Of a DNA stretch of 64,000 nucleotides, positions 43,908 to 52,763 are shown piece after piece. Within the stretch, counting starts at the first letter, position 1. Every line of letters begins with the position of its first letter. This stretch comes from Flavobacteria bacterium BBFL7 (GTDB lineage Bacteria; Bacteroidota; Bacteroidia; Flavobacteriales; Flavobacteriaceae): assembly GCA_000153385.1 (NCBI GenBank), contig CH672374.1, positions 1,552,544 to 1,616,543 on the forward strand. Reading direction: 5' to 3'. The notes under the pieces were generated by a model. It was not told the DNA's origin. It saw nothing but the letters and a program-made list of their open reading frames with translations, and did no database searches. The position numbers and the translations under genes were made by a program.

Positions 43908-43941
43908 TAAAAAAACCGCTTAGATCAACTAAGCGGTTTTT
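43908..43941 (-). terminator. Rho-independent terminator downstream of the ompH genes
   Basis: A 13-bp stem (aaaaaccgcttag 43911-43923 / ctaagcggttttt 43929-43941) with a 5-nt loop. On the minus strand it ends in a T run. It lies between the second ompH (stop at 43960) and murI. Confidence 0.88.
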
Positions 43942-43959
43942 AAATAACGTATTAAACAA

Positions 43960-44490
43960 TTACTGAGTAATACCTAATTCCTTCTTTACATCTGGTGTGA
44001 TATCATAACCATCAGCCATGATTACTCCAGTACCTGTAGTTGAGTCTAGTACATAGTCAAAACCTTTTGCACGAGCAACTTTTTGAATAGCATCACGTAC
44101 CTTTTTGTACAATGGCTTTAAAAGATCTGTTCTTTTTTGAGCCATAGCTTGTTGAGAACTTTGGTAGTACTCTTCTAATTTCTTCTGACCTGCCATCAAT
44201 TCTTGATAAGCACGTTGATTTTCTTCTTCACTACGTGATTCAGCTAGACTTTTTAACTGCTCAGCTTTGTTTTGCAATTCCTTATCCATTTCACCTAGAG
44301 TTGCCTCATAAGTTTTAGCAAGATCTCTCAATTGCTTATCAGCAGCTTTAGCCTGAGGTAATTGCTCTACTAACTCTTGAGATGCTACGTGACATACTTT
44401 ACTAGGAGTAGCTTGAGCTTGCACCGTGTTAATTCCTGCCATAAGGAACATCACCACTACTGCTGTTATAAGGGTTTTTACTTGTTTCAT
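43960..44490 (-). CDS. OmpH/Skp-family periplasmic chaperone (second copy)
   Basis: A 176-residue exported protein. Signal peptide MKQVKTLITAVVVMFLMAGINTVQAQ, then the Skp-like tentacle helices (AAD...LAKTYEATLGEMDKELQN, LEEYYQSSQQAMAQKRTDLL) and the core strand ending FDYVLDSTTGTGVIMADG. Skp binds unfolded outer-membrane proteins in the periplasm and delivers them to BamA. It is the second of two tandem ompH genes directly downstream of bamA. Confidence 0.92.
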   Translation of the reverse strand: MKQVKTLITAVVVMFLMAGINTVQAQATPSKVCHVASQELVEQLPQAKAADKQLRDLAKTYEATLGEMDKELQNKAEQLKSLAESRSEEENQRAYQELMAGQKKLEEYYQSSQQAMAQKRTDLLKPLYKKVRDAIQKVARAKGFDYVLDSTTGTGVIMADGYDITPDVKKELGITQ

Positions 44491-44560
44491 TTTCTAATTA
44501 TTAATTATTGTTTGCTTTAATTATTATTAATGCGGCTGCAAATATAATAGTATCGTGTTA

Positions 44561-45421
44561 TTATTCACCGCCTGAAGCCTTTTTTTGATTTGCTTTTTTC
44601 TTTGCCTCACGTGCTTTAAGAATGCTGTCCTTACGTCTTTCTCTCGCCTTGATAATACTATCTCTACGTTTTTGAAACTTTTCGGCTCTTGCTACTTTAA
44701 TAGAATCACGCACTCGTAATTTCTCAAGTCGTGCTTTTTCTCTATCATTTATGAGTTGTTCTTTTGCTTCTTCTTTTTGCTCTACTTGTTCTGCTTCTTC
44801 TACAGACAGATAACGCTCTTCTTTCTCTTGCTCTCTTAATTCTTCTTTAGTAGGCTCTTTATCTTTACCTCTATTCCTAGAATCAATTTTTGCTGTTCTT
44901 CCTATCGCTTTTAAAACTTGATCACTTAAATCATGACGCTCTGCGTTATAAAGCATTGCTGCCTCAGAACTATCAAGGATGTAATCATATTTTTTAAGGC
45001 TTCCTATTTTGCGTATCTCATTAAAAACTTGATCTTGTACTGGCTGTATTAATTGTTCTTTTTGTAAAACAAAATCACCTTGAGGACCAAATCGTTTTTG
45101 TTGATAGTTTAAAAGCTCTTCTTCTTTAATCTTAATATCTTCTTCTTTCTCTTCAATAAGCTCATTAGTGAGTAAGACTCTTTCATTTTGCAAAGCATCT
45201 TTCATTTGTTGCACCTCTAAACTCATGGCATCAATTTCCTGCTTCCATTTACCCATCTTTTGCTCTAGTTGTTGAGATGCTTTTTGATATTCTGGCACAT
45301 TCTCTAGGATGTATTCCATATCAATAAAACCTACTCTAATACCTCTAGTTCCTCCTTGCGCTTTCGCGAAAGCGAAACTCATAAAGGCCATTATGCTGAT
45401 AACAAAAATCTTATTTTTCAT
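44561..45421 (-). CDS. OmpH/Skp-family periplasmic chaperone with a charged C-terminal tail (first copy)
   Basis: Starting at ATG 45421 the protein has 286 residues; a longer frame adds 29 unlikely residues upstream. The signal peptide is MKNKIFVISIMAFMSFAFAKAQ, and AFAKA is the translated palindrome. The mature part is the OmpH/Skp core (RVGFIDMEYILENVPEYQKA, DYILDSSEAAML) followed by a long, highly charged helical tail (about 190-286) that the second copy lacks. It sits just downstream of bamA. Confidence 0.87.
   Translation of the reverse strand: MKNKIFVISIMAFMSFAFAKAQGGTRGIRVGFIDMEYILENVPEYQKASQQLEQKMGKWKQEIDAMSLEVQQMKDALQNERVLLTNELIEEKEEDIKIKEEELLNYQQKRFGPQGDFVLQKEQLIQPVQDQVFNEIRKIGSLKKYDYILDSSEAAMLYNAERHDLSDQVLKAIGRTAKIDSRNRGKDKEPTKEELREQEKEERYLSVEEAEQVEQKEEAKEQLINDREKARLEKLRVRDSIKVARAEKFQKRRDSIIKARERRKDSILKAREAKKKANQKKASGGE
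45359..45374. repeat. Interspersed palindrome, copy 11 (in a signal peptide)
   Basis: Perfect copy that encodes AFAKA at the end of the signal peptide of the first OmpH-like protein (cleavage before QGG). Confidence 0.92.
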
Positions 45422-45458
45422 AAGCTCAAAGTGTTTAAAGAAAATATCGTGCCATTCT

Positions 45459-48038
45459 TTAGAATTGCTGCCCGATGATGAAGTGAACATTCCATCCACT
45501 AGGATCATTACTTACTGCTGTAGGCACTTTATCAAATCCATATCCAAAGTCGATACCTAGTAATCCAAAGGCTGGCATAAATATACGTAATCCAGCACCT
45601 GCAGATCGCTGAACCTCAAATGGATTATAGTCTCTAAAGTTATTATAACTGCCTGCTGCCTCTGCAAATGACAGTACATAAATAGATGCTGCTTGCTCTA
45701 AAGATATAGGGTATCTTAATTCAAAAGAGAATTTATTATATACGGTATCACCATCTGCATTTGTAGTTAATGATGAATTATCATAACCACGCATTCTAAT
45801 GATGTCACGTCCATCTAAAGAAAATGCTCCTAAACCGTCACCACCTACAAAGAAACGTTCAAATGGTACAAGTCCACGATCCTGATTATATGCTCCTAAG
45901 AAACCAAATTCTGTGTTTGTCTGTAAAACTAACTTATCATAAAGTCTAGTGTACCATGTCCCTTGAAACTTAACTTTATAGTACTCTAAGAATTTAAAAC
46001 GTTCTTGATCTACTTTTGCAAGATCAGCCTCTCCATTAGTTTGAAACTCTTCTTGGTCTTCTAGTGTAGCATAATCAACACCGTTGAATAAGGAATACGG
46101 CGGAGTTAACTTTGCGGTAATTGAGAATGATGATCCATAGGTAGGGAAAATTGGATTCACACCTACATTATTTCTACTTAATCCGATTGTATACGCTAGG
46201 TTATTTGAAAAACCATTAGGGAAATTAAATAAACTTGTTTGATAGTTTTTCAAATTATAATGTTGAAATGATAAAGCTTGAGAAAATTGGAAATAATTAT
46301 CTGGCCACTCTAGTCGTTTTGCTATACCTACAGTTCCTCCTGTGATTAAGAATCGCTGACTACGATCAACTTCAGTAAAGTTAGTTGAATTCACCCGAAA
46401 TTGTTCACTATGAGAAAATGAAACATTAAGAGAAACTGGTTTTTTACCACCTAGCCATGGCTCAGTAAAATTTAAACTATATGTTCTAAATATGGTACTT
46501 GCTTGTGCTCTAATGGCAAGAGTTTGTCCATCACCCATAGGTACTGGTTCATATGCTTCACCATTGAAAATATTGCGAAGTGAAAAGTTGTTAAAGCGCA
46601 ATCCTAGTGTACCTACAAATCCACCACCACCATAACCACCTTGTAGTTCAATCTGGCTAGCGCCTGCTTCTTCTAGTTCAAATTCAACATCAACTGTACC
46701 TTCTTGCTGTCTTACATTTTTAAGTTGTGGATTAATGGTTTCTGGATTAAAAAATCCTAATTGACCTAATTCACGAATTGAGTTAATAATTTTTTGTCTA
46801 GAATATCTTTCACCAGGTGTGGTTTGTAAGTTTCTATAAATGACATGATCATTTGTTCTCGTATTACCTGTCACAGTAATATTATTAAAGAAAGCTTCCT
46901 CACCTTCTACAATACGTACTTCAAAATCTATCGTATCATTATACACACGTGTCTCAACAGCATTTACAGATGAAAATAGGTAACCTGTGTTTTGATATTG
47001 ATTTGAAATATCATCAGAGTCAGGATCTTGTGGATTACTGATTCTTTCATAAAATGCTACTCCATTATACACATCTCCTTTATCAACCTGAAGAATTCTT
47101 TTTAGCTGTTCATCTGTATAAACGGTATTCCCTACAAATTCAATATTTCCAAAATAGTATTTTCTTCCTTCTTCAACCTCGATGTCTAGAGAAATTCTTT
47201 TATCACTATTTTTAATAAGAGTATCTCCTATAATACGTGCATCTCTAAAACCTCTTTCTTTATACATATCAAGAACAGAGCTTAAATCCTCTTGATAATC
47301 TGCCTCGATATATTTAGACCTTTTTAATAATCTAAATGGATTGCGACGCTTTGTATTTTTCATCGCTTTACGCAGTTTTTTATCTTCAATCAGCTCATTC
47401 CCAGTAAAAGTTATCTCTTCAACTTTTACTTTCTCGCCTTTATTGATATCGATTTTCATATCAACGCGATTAGTACTTTGATCTGAGGTATCAATCACTT
47501 CACGTACGCGCACTAATGCGTCAGCATATAAATAACCGTCATCTTTATATTTGTTTTCAATAAAGTTGCGTGTGTTAGTTACTAGATTTTCAGTTGCTTT
47601 ACGACCACTAGTAAGTTTAAGCTCATCTCTTAGATCTTTGGCTTTACGATCTTTAATACCAGTAATCTCAACGTTACTAAGGTTAGGCACCTCAACAATA
47701 TTCAACTCTAGATTAATAATTTCTAACTCACCACCATCTGGATCAGGAATGACACTGGTTTTATAAAATCTAATATCACTGAACAGTTTTAAATCCCATA
47801 ATTTTTTAACCACGTCACTTAATCGCTGTCCTGGGACATAGATTTCATCTCCTTTACGTAGACCTGTAAAAGCAATTACAGTGTTTTCATTATAAGTCTG
47901 GCTACCGGTTACAGTAATATCACCCAGTTTATATTTTGTGGCGTTTCCAATAGGTGTATCTGCCTGTTGTGCCTTTATAGTAGTTCCTAATAGAAATACT
48001 ACTGCTATAAGTAGCGAGTGTGCTAGCTGTCTTGTCAT
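45459..48038 (-). CDS. bamA: BamA outer-membrane protein assembly factor
   Basis: Starting at ATG 48038 the protein has 859 residues with signal peptide MTRQLAHSLLIAVVFLLGTTIKAQ. A GTG 18 bases upstream is also open but overlaps the uppS stop. Several POTRA domains (about 35-440; for example KLGDITVTGSQTYNENTVIA and FNNITVTGNTRTND) precede a 16-strand barrel with the conserved RGY of the lid loop (IIRMRGYDNSSL) near the C-terminus. BamA folds outer-membrane proteins, with the two Skp-like chaperones encoded downstream. Confidence 0.96.
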   Translation of the reverse strand: MTRQLAHSLLIAVVFLLGTTIKAQQADTPIGNATKYKLGDITVTGSQTYNENTVIAFTGLRKGDEIYVPGQRLSDVVKKLWDLKLFSDIRFYKTSVIPDPDGGELEIINLELNIVEVPNLSNVEITGIKDRKAKDLRDELKLTSGRKATENLVTNTRNFIENKYKDDGYLYADALVRVREVIDTSDQSTNRVDMKIDINKGEKVKVEEITFTGNELIEDKKLRKAMKNTKRRNPFRLLKRSKYIEADYQEDLSSVLDMYKERGFRDARIIGDTLIKNSDKRISLDIEVEEGRKYYFGNIEFVGNTVYTDEQLKRILQVDKGDVYNGVAFYERISNPQDPDSDDISNQYQNTGYLFSSVNAVETRVYNDTIDFEVRIVEGEEAFFNNITVTGNTRTNDHVIYRNLQTTPGERYSRQKIINSIRELGQLGFFNPETINPQLKNVRQQEGTVDVEFELEEAGASQIELQGGYGGGGFVGTLGLRFNNFSLRNIFNGEAYEPVPMGDGQTLAIRAQASTIFRTYSLNFTEPWLGGKKPVSLNVSFSHSEQFRVNSTNFTEVDRSQRFLITGGTVGIAKRLEWPDNYFQFSQALSFQHYNLKNYQTSLFNFPNGFSNNLAYTIGLSRNNVGVNPIFPTYGSSFSITAKLTPPYSLFNGVDYATLEDQEEFQTNGEADLAKVDQERFKFLEYYKVKFQGTWYTRLYDKLVLQTNTEFGFLGAYNQDRGLVPFERFFVGGDGLGAFSLDGRDIIRMRGYDNSSLTTNADGDTVYNKFSFELRYPISLEQAASIYVLSFAEAAGSYNNFRDYNPFEVQRSAGAGLRIFMPAFGLLGIDFGYGFDKVPTAVSNDPSGWNVHFIIGQQF

Positions 48039-48042
48039 TATT

Positions 48043-48777
48043 CTATAATTGTTCACTCGTTTTACCGAATCTACGTTCTCGGTCTTGATAATTTTTTAAT
48101 GCCTCTATAAGATGTTCTTTCCTGAAATCAGGCCAAAGAACATCAGTAAAATAAAGCTCTGCATAAGCGATTTGCCACAGCAAAAAGTTACTTATACGCT
48201 GCTCTCCACTTGTTCTAATCAACAAATCAACATCAGGCATATAATTAGTATACAACAAACTATTTATTGTGTCCTGGTTGATGTTATCAACTTCAATCTC
48301 TCCTTCTTTCACTTTTGAAGCTACATTTTTAATAACCGTTATCAATTCTTCTCGTGACCCATAACTAAGGGCTAAAGTCAAATTCATATGATCATTACTT
48401 GCTGTAGCGGTTATAACTTCTTGAAGTTCTTTTTGAGCAGTTTTAGGTAATAACTCTAGACTACCTACAGCCTTAAGAGAAATATTGTTTTTCTGTAATG
48501 TTGGAAGTTCCTTTTTAAGACTAGAAACCAGTAGTCTCATAAGCGTATCGACCTCAAGTTTTGGCCTTTTCCAATTCTCTGTACTAAAAGCATATAAAGT
48601 CAGATTTTTAATACCTAACTCTGCACACGTTTCAACAGTTTCTCTTACCGCTTTTGCACCTTTCTCATGTCCTCGCACACGCATGAGGCCTTGTTTTTTT
48701 GCCCAGCGACCATTACCATCCATAATCACAGCTATGTGCTGTGGAATATTATGGGTATGTAGTACGTTTTTATCCAT
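48043..48777 (-). CDS. uppS: Undecaprenyl diphosphate synthase (isoprenyl transferase)
   Basis: A 244-residue cis-prenyltransferase that makes the lipid carrier for peptidoglycan and O-antigen. The catalytic motif AVIMDGNGRWAKKQG is near residue 16, with YAFSTENWKRP near 72 and the C-terminal RTSGEQRISNFLLWQIAYAE. The bamA start is 5 bases downstream and its own start is 3 bases after the DUF6089-like stop, so this is an operon. dxs, elsewhere in the window, feeds the same isoprenoid pathway. Confidence 0.96.
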   Translation of the reverse strand: MDKNVLHTHNIPQHIAVIMDGNGRWAKKQGLMRVRGHEKGAKAVRETVETCAELGIKNLTLYAFSTENWKRPKLEVDTLMRLLVSSLKKELPTLQKNNISLKAVGSLELLPKTAQKELQEVITATASNDHMNLTLALSYGSREELITVIKNVASKVKEGEIEVDNINQDTINSLLYTNYMPDVDLLIRTSGEQRISNFLLWQIAYAELYFTDVLWPDFRKEHLIEALKNYQDRERRFGKTSEQL

Positions 48778-48779
48778 TC

Positions 48780-49460
48780 TTAAAAATTACAATAACAAGG
48801 TTTCCTACCAAATGCATAAGTTAACGTTACTCCAGAGAATACATACCAATCATTATTGTTAATATTCCCAAAGCTTACATTTTCAAAATCTTCATTATTA
48901 CTACCATCTAGATTATCTGTAAAAGTATATCTTACTCCTGCTTCTAATCCCAGCACTAGCTTAGGTGCAATATTATACTTTACACCTAAAATAAAAGGTA
49001 TTGCTAATCCTCTATCCGTATCATCTTCTACTAGTTGATTACTCACTTGATCTAATCTGAATGCTTCATATTGAAAACCAGTAATCCCTGTGTAAATATA
49101 AGGCACCAATTGAGGTTTACCTGTGTAAAGCTCCCATTCCCAGAAATTATACTCAATACCTATACTAGCCTCTATAAGGTTATAATTGTATTTATAACCT
49201 CTTAAATCTCTAGAAATATCATCACTATCGTTGTCATCTCCTACCATATTAGAAAATATAAGTGATGCTCTAAAACTGTGGCGATCACTACGATTCCACT
49301 TAAAAATACCACCTACCGTAAGATCTACAGGATCAACAAACTGCGTACTACCTACATCTCCTATGATATTACTACCACCGGCAAAGACTCCTACTTCATA
49401 GGTTTGCGCTTTCGCGAAAGCGAAACAAAAAAGAAAACTAATTAATAATAATAAACGCAT
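48780..49460 (-). CDS. DUF6089-like outer-membrane beta-barrel protein
   Basis: Starting at ATG 49460 the protein has 226 residues; longer frames opening 20 codons upstream are not convincing. Signal peptide MRLLLLISFLFCFAFAKAQ contains the palindrome-derived AFAKA. The rest is a small barrel with alternating hydrophobics and the strand TYEVGVFAGGSNIIGDVGST near the start. It closes with LTYAFGRKPCYCNF. Proteins of this kind are conserved beside uppS/bamA in Bacteroidota, and some contribute to type IX secretion or OM integrity; the specific role here is not known. Confidence 0.8.
   Translation of the reverse strand: MRLLLLISFLFCFAFAKAQTYEVGVFAGGSNIIGDVGSTQFVDPVDLTVGGIFKWNRSDRHSFRASLIFSNMVGDDNDSDDISRDLRGYKYNYNLIEASIGIEYNFWEWELYTGKPQLVPYIYTGITGFQYEAFRLDQVSNQLVEDDTDRGLAIPFILGVKYNIAPKLVLGLEAGVRYTFTDNLDGSNNEDFENVSFGNINNNDWYVFSGVTLTYAFGRKPCYCNF
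49407..49422. repeat. Interspersed palindrome, copy 12 (in a signal peptide)
   Basis: Perfect copy that encodes AFAKA at the signal-peptidase site of the DUF6089-like protein (cleavage before QTY). It shares flanks ttg...aaac with copy 11. Confidence 0.92.
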
Positions 49461-49562
49461 GGAAATTTTAAAACGTGCAAATATAACAATTCTCATTACC
49501 TGACATGAGTAAACATGCATGATTGTGAGTAATCTAAAACTAGGTTTCTTTAAAATTATTGT

Positions 49563-50438
49563 CTAATTGCGTTTATCTTCTCCCCAAAGTAATTTATGGC
49601 GAATCGTTTTTATGAAACTCACATGGTCCAATTCGATTAAATCTATGGTAAAATCCGCCTTCTTTAATGTGATTTCTGTTTCATCTGGGTAGGATGCAAT
49701 ACGGTTATCTAGCGATGCGAGAAATTCATTTTCTCTTCCCATAACTTTTACTGTAATAATTGTATCATCTGGAATAACTAGAGGCCGAGCATTTAAATTA
49801 TGTGGCGCGATGGGTGTGATGACTAATGCTTTAGCATCTGGTGTTATCACTGGACCGCCACAACTCAAACTATAACCCGTGGAACCAGTTGGTGTAGACA
49901 CTATTAAACCGTCTGCCCAGTATGAAGTCAGTAATTCTCCGTTTAGATGTGTTTCTATCTGAATCATACTTGTTGTATTCTGACGACTTACCGTAACTTC
50001 ATTTAGAGCAAAGTTATCTGGCGCAAGATGATTCTCAGGATGTTTAGAAGTCGCAGTAATTAAACTACGTTTACTTAAACGGTATTTTTTACTGAATAAT
50101 AAATCAAAGGCAAGCTCTAATTCTTCTGATTGTAAAGTAGCTAGAAAACCTAATCGACCAGTATTGATTCCCATTACAGGGATATTAAGTTTTCCTATAT
50201 ATGAAACAGCTCTTAAAATAGTCCCATCACCACCTATACTGATCATTAAATCATAAGAAGTATCTAACGATGCAAATGTTTTGGTAGCATTTAGGTTGAT
50301 TTGATTATCTATAAGCTTTACATAGTCCTGCTCTATATATACATCACAATCGCGCAACTGTAATTGTGTAAGAACACTAGCAATTGTAGCAAGACTATCC
50401 TCTTGAAGATACTGACCGTAAATAGCAATTTTCTTCAT
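49563..50438 (-). CDS. nadK: NAD kinase
   Basis: A 291-residue ATP-NAD kinase that makes NADP. The GGDGT motif in SIGGDGTILRAVSYI (near residue 69), the NxGxLGF segment GINTGRLGFLA, and the substrate-binding TPTGSTGYSLSCGGP (near 181) are intact. Its first codon overlaps the last base of the CBS-domain gene's stop, indicating translational coupling. Confidence 0.95.
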   Translation of the reverse strand: MKKIAIYGQYLQEDSLATIASVLTQLQLRDCDVYIEQDYVKLIDNQINLNATKTFASLDTSYDLMISIGGDGTILRAVSYIGKLNIPVMGINTGRLGFLATLQSEELELAFDLLFSKKYRLSKRSLITATSKHPENHLAPDNFALNEVTVSRQNTTSMIQIETHLNGELLTSYWADGLIVSTPTGSTGYSLSCGGPVITPDAKALVITPIAPHNLNARPLVIPDDTIITVKVMGRENEFLASLDNRIASYPDETEITLKKADFTIDLIELDHVSFIKTIRHKLLWGEDKRN

Positions 50439-51094
50439 TACATGTTTAGGTATTTGTTTAGGTAATCAGATCGCTCTTTAAGATTATCGAGATAGGTATC
50501 TTCTTCAGCTGCGCTGATTACGACATAGCTATACCTTCTAAAAGTTTGCAGTACTTGATTGACATTTTCAGCGCTCACCTTAACTGTAATCTGAGTTAAA
50601 TGATCATTATAACCACTAATAAAGCATCCAAAAAGTTTAGAATCATTAGACTCAATAATTTGAGTGATTTCACTAAAACTGTAGTCTGTAGTGCCTTTTT
50701 CTAAAACAATCACAGCACCAGATTCATATAAAAATGGTGAATCATTGAATAACTGTAAAATGTCTTTAAGCTCATAATAGCCCAGATATCTATTCTCGTC
50801 ATTTAGCACGGGCATTACATTACAATCATGTTGTGCAAAAGCCTCCAGCACGTCGAGCCAATGCGTATCAGTCTTAACATAAAACGTATCCAGTGCGTAT
50901 TTAACATCTTTTAATGTACATCCAGTTTCAAAACAGTGCGCATCATTTTCTGAAACGCAACCTATGTAAGTGTCATTTTCCATTACCGGAAGATGTGAAT
51001 AGGTCAATTGCGAGAATATATTTTGAGAAACCGTAACTTCATCTGTGACCTGAAGTGGTTTAACGTCATTAATAATGTATTCTTGAATGTTCAT
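50438..51094 (-). CDS. CBS-domain protein
   Basis: A 218-residue cytosolic protein with two CBS-type motifs (VTVSQNIFSQLTYSHLPVME near residue 20 and the second pair near 77-130, TDTHWLDVLEAFAQHDCNVM and NRYLGYYELKDILQ), followed by an ACT-like C-terminus (ITVKVSAENVNQVLQTFRRY). CBS pairs bind adenosyl ligands; coupling to nadK by one base suggests an NADP/ATP-sensing role, but this is inference. It lies at the 5' end of the envelope operon and is divergent from pdxJ. Confidence 0.82.
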   Translation of the reverse strand: MNIQEYIINDVKPLQVTDEVTVSQNIFSQLTYSHLPVMENDTYIGCVSENDAHCFETGCTLKDVKYALDTFYVKTDTHWLDVLEAFAQHDCNVMPVLNDENRYLGYYELKDILQLFNDSPFLYESGAVIVLEKGTTDYSFSEITQIIESNDSKLFGCFISGYNDHLTQITVKVSAENVNQVLQTFRRYSYVVISAAEEDTYLDNLKERSDYLNKYLNM

Positions 51095-51180
51095 CTAGCA
51101 AGCTTTTTTTGCAAATTAATCATTTCTGTGATTACTCGTTGCGATGAATCCTTTGTATTTTTGAAACTCAATTCATTATT

Positions 51181-51897
51181 ATGACAGCACTCAGTGTAAA
51201 TGTTAATAAAATAGCCACATTGCGCAACGCTCGTGGAGGAAATGTACCTGATTTAATTAAATGCTCATTAGACATAGAGCAATTTGGTGCTCAAGGTATC
51301 ACCATACATCCACGACCAGATGAAAGACATATTAGATATCAAGATGCTCGTGATCTTAAAAAAGTCATTCAAACTGAATTAAACATAGAAGGAAATCCTA
51401 ACGAAAAATTTATTGCTCTAGTTGATGAAGTCCAACCAGCACAGGTTACATTAGTACCAGATGCCGTTGACGCCATAACTTCAGATGCTGGATGGGACAC
51501 CGTAAAAAATGAAGCTTATTTAACAAAGATTGTAAAACACTTTAAAGATCAAGGCATCAGAACAAGCATATTTGTAGATCCATCAATAGAAATGGTTGAA
51601 GGTGCTTCAAAAACTGGTGTCGATCGCATAGAATTATACACTGAGGCATATGCACACCAGTATCCTACTGATAAAGAAGCAGCAATCGCTCCTTATATTG
51701 TAGCAGCTCAAAAGGCACTCGATCTAGGTTTAGGAATAAATGCAGGTCATGATCTATCTTTAGAAAATATGCGCTATTTTAAAGATAACGTACCTGGCCT
51801 TCTAGAAGTATCTATAGGTCACGCACTCATATCAGAAAGTTTATATATGGGATTAGAAAATGTAGTTAATATGTATAAATCTAGATTAACTGACTAA
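51181..51897 (+). CDS. pdxJ: Pyridoxine 5'-phosphate synthase
   Basis: A 238-residue TIM-barrel enzyme that condenses 1-deoxy-D-xylulose-5-phosphate with aminoacetone phosphate to make pyridoxine 5'-phosphate. The family segments [33 protein letters not shown] and [13 protein letters not shown] are clear. A promoter-like TATTTTTG lies at 51156-51163. Its stop overlaps the next gene's ATG (TAATG), so the hydrolase is coupled to it. Confidence 0.96.
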   Translation: MTALSVNVNKIATLRNARGGNVPDLIKCSLDIEQFGAQGITIHPRPDERHIRYQDARDLKKVIQTELNIEGNPNEKFIALVDEVQPAQVTLVPDAVDAITSDAGWDTVKNEAYLTKIVKHFKDQGIRTSIFVDPSIEMVEGASKTGVDRIELYTEAYAHQYPTDKEAAIAPYIVAAQKALDLGLGINAGHDLSLENMRYFKDNVPGLLEVSIGHALISESLYMGLENVVNMYKSRLTD

Positions 51898-52661
51898 TGC
51901 TACATTCAATCATTTTAGGTGAAGGAACACCATTAGTTATTCTTCATGGCTTTTTAGGCATGGCAGACAATTGGAAAACTTTAGGTAAGGAATGGAGCAA
52001 GCATGGTTATCAAGTACATTTATTAGACCAACGTAACCATGGGCGAAGTTTACATAGCACAGAATTCAATTATACACTTCTAGCAAACGACATAAATGAC
52101 TATTGTAAAGAACATGACCTTAGTGATATATATCTACTAGGCCATTCTATGGGTGGAAAAGTCGCTATGAAAGTGGCAACTGACTTTCCTAATCTGGTTA
52201 AAAAACTTGTTGTAGCAGACATCGCTCCTAAAAATTATGCACCACATCATAGCGATATTATTAACGGACTAAAGTCTATCAATTTTGATGAGATAAAAAA
52301 TCGCAAAGAGGCAGATGAGCAGCTTTCCCTGCGCATTCCAGATTTTGGGACTAGACAATTTTTACTAAAGAGCTTATACAGAATTGATAAAAACAGATAC
52401 GGCTGGCGCTTCAATCTTGATGTGCTGGGAAACAGCCAGCAAATGATTGGAACACAAGAACCTATTAACACACCTATTAAAATACCTACACTATTTGTCA
52501 GAGGTGCCAAGTCAGGATATATTAACGAAAACGATTTCGTAATAATTGAGCACGCTTTCGCGAAAGCGAATCTGAAAACAGTACCCGACGCAGGTCACTG
52601 GCTTCACGCAGAACAACCTGAAATATTTTACAGAATGGTGACCGATTTCCTAGAAGATTAA
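51897..52661 (+). CDS. Alpha/beta hydrolase (YbfF-like)
   Basis: A 254-residue serine hydrolase. Oxyanion-hole motif HGFLGMADNWKTLG, the DQRNHGRS helix, and the nucleophile elbow GHSMGGK (near residue 86) are intact, with the acid and His in the C-terminal third (DAGHWLHAEQPE). It has no signal peptide, so it is cytosolic. The pdxJ-hydrolase gene order is common in Flavobacteriia, but no pathway link is clear. A palindrome copy (AFAKA) lies near residue 220 in EHAFAKANLK, close to the catalytic His. Confidence 0.87.
   Translation: MLHSIILGEGTPLVILHGFLGMADNWKTLGKEWSKHGYQVHLLDQRNHGRSLHSTEFNYTLLANDINDYCKEHDLSDIYLLGHSMGGKVAMKVATDFPNLVKKLVVADIAPKNYAPHHSDIINGLKSINFDEIKNRKEADEQLSLRIPDFGTRQFLLKSLYRIDKNRYGWRFNLDVLGNSQQMIGTQEPINTPIKIPTLFVRGAKSGYINENDFVIIEHAFAKANLKTVPDAGHWLHAEQPEIFYRMVTDFLED
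52553..52568. repeat. Interspersed palindrome, copy 13 (inside the alpha/beta hydrolase gene)
   Basis: Perfect copy, read as AFAKA in a helix just before the catalytic His loop. Confidence 0.92.
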
Positions 52662-52693
52662 ATGCTATGCAAGCATAATAATTACGAAATCGC

Positions 52694-52723
52694 TTGCGTA
52701 AGAAGTATAAAATATTAAATTTG
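52694..52723 (+). promoter_or_regulatory. Bacteroidota-type promoter of the FadL-type porin gene
   Basis: TTG at 52694-52696 and TAAATTTG at 52716-52723 are separated by 19 bases. The ATG is 41 bases downstream. Confidence 0.68.
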
Positions 52724-52763
52724 ACTTAACGAAACCCCAATTTTTTTTAATAACAAACTGATT

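Noticed and set aside
44561-45508. Longer N-terminus for the first OmpH-like protein
   Set aside because: The extra 29 residues are not signal-like, whereas the ATG at 45421 begins a textbook signal peptide.
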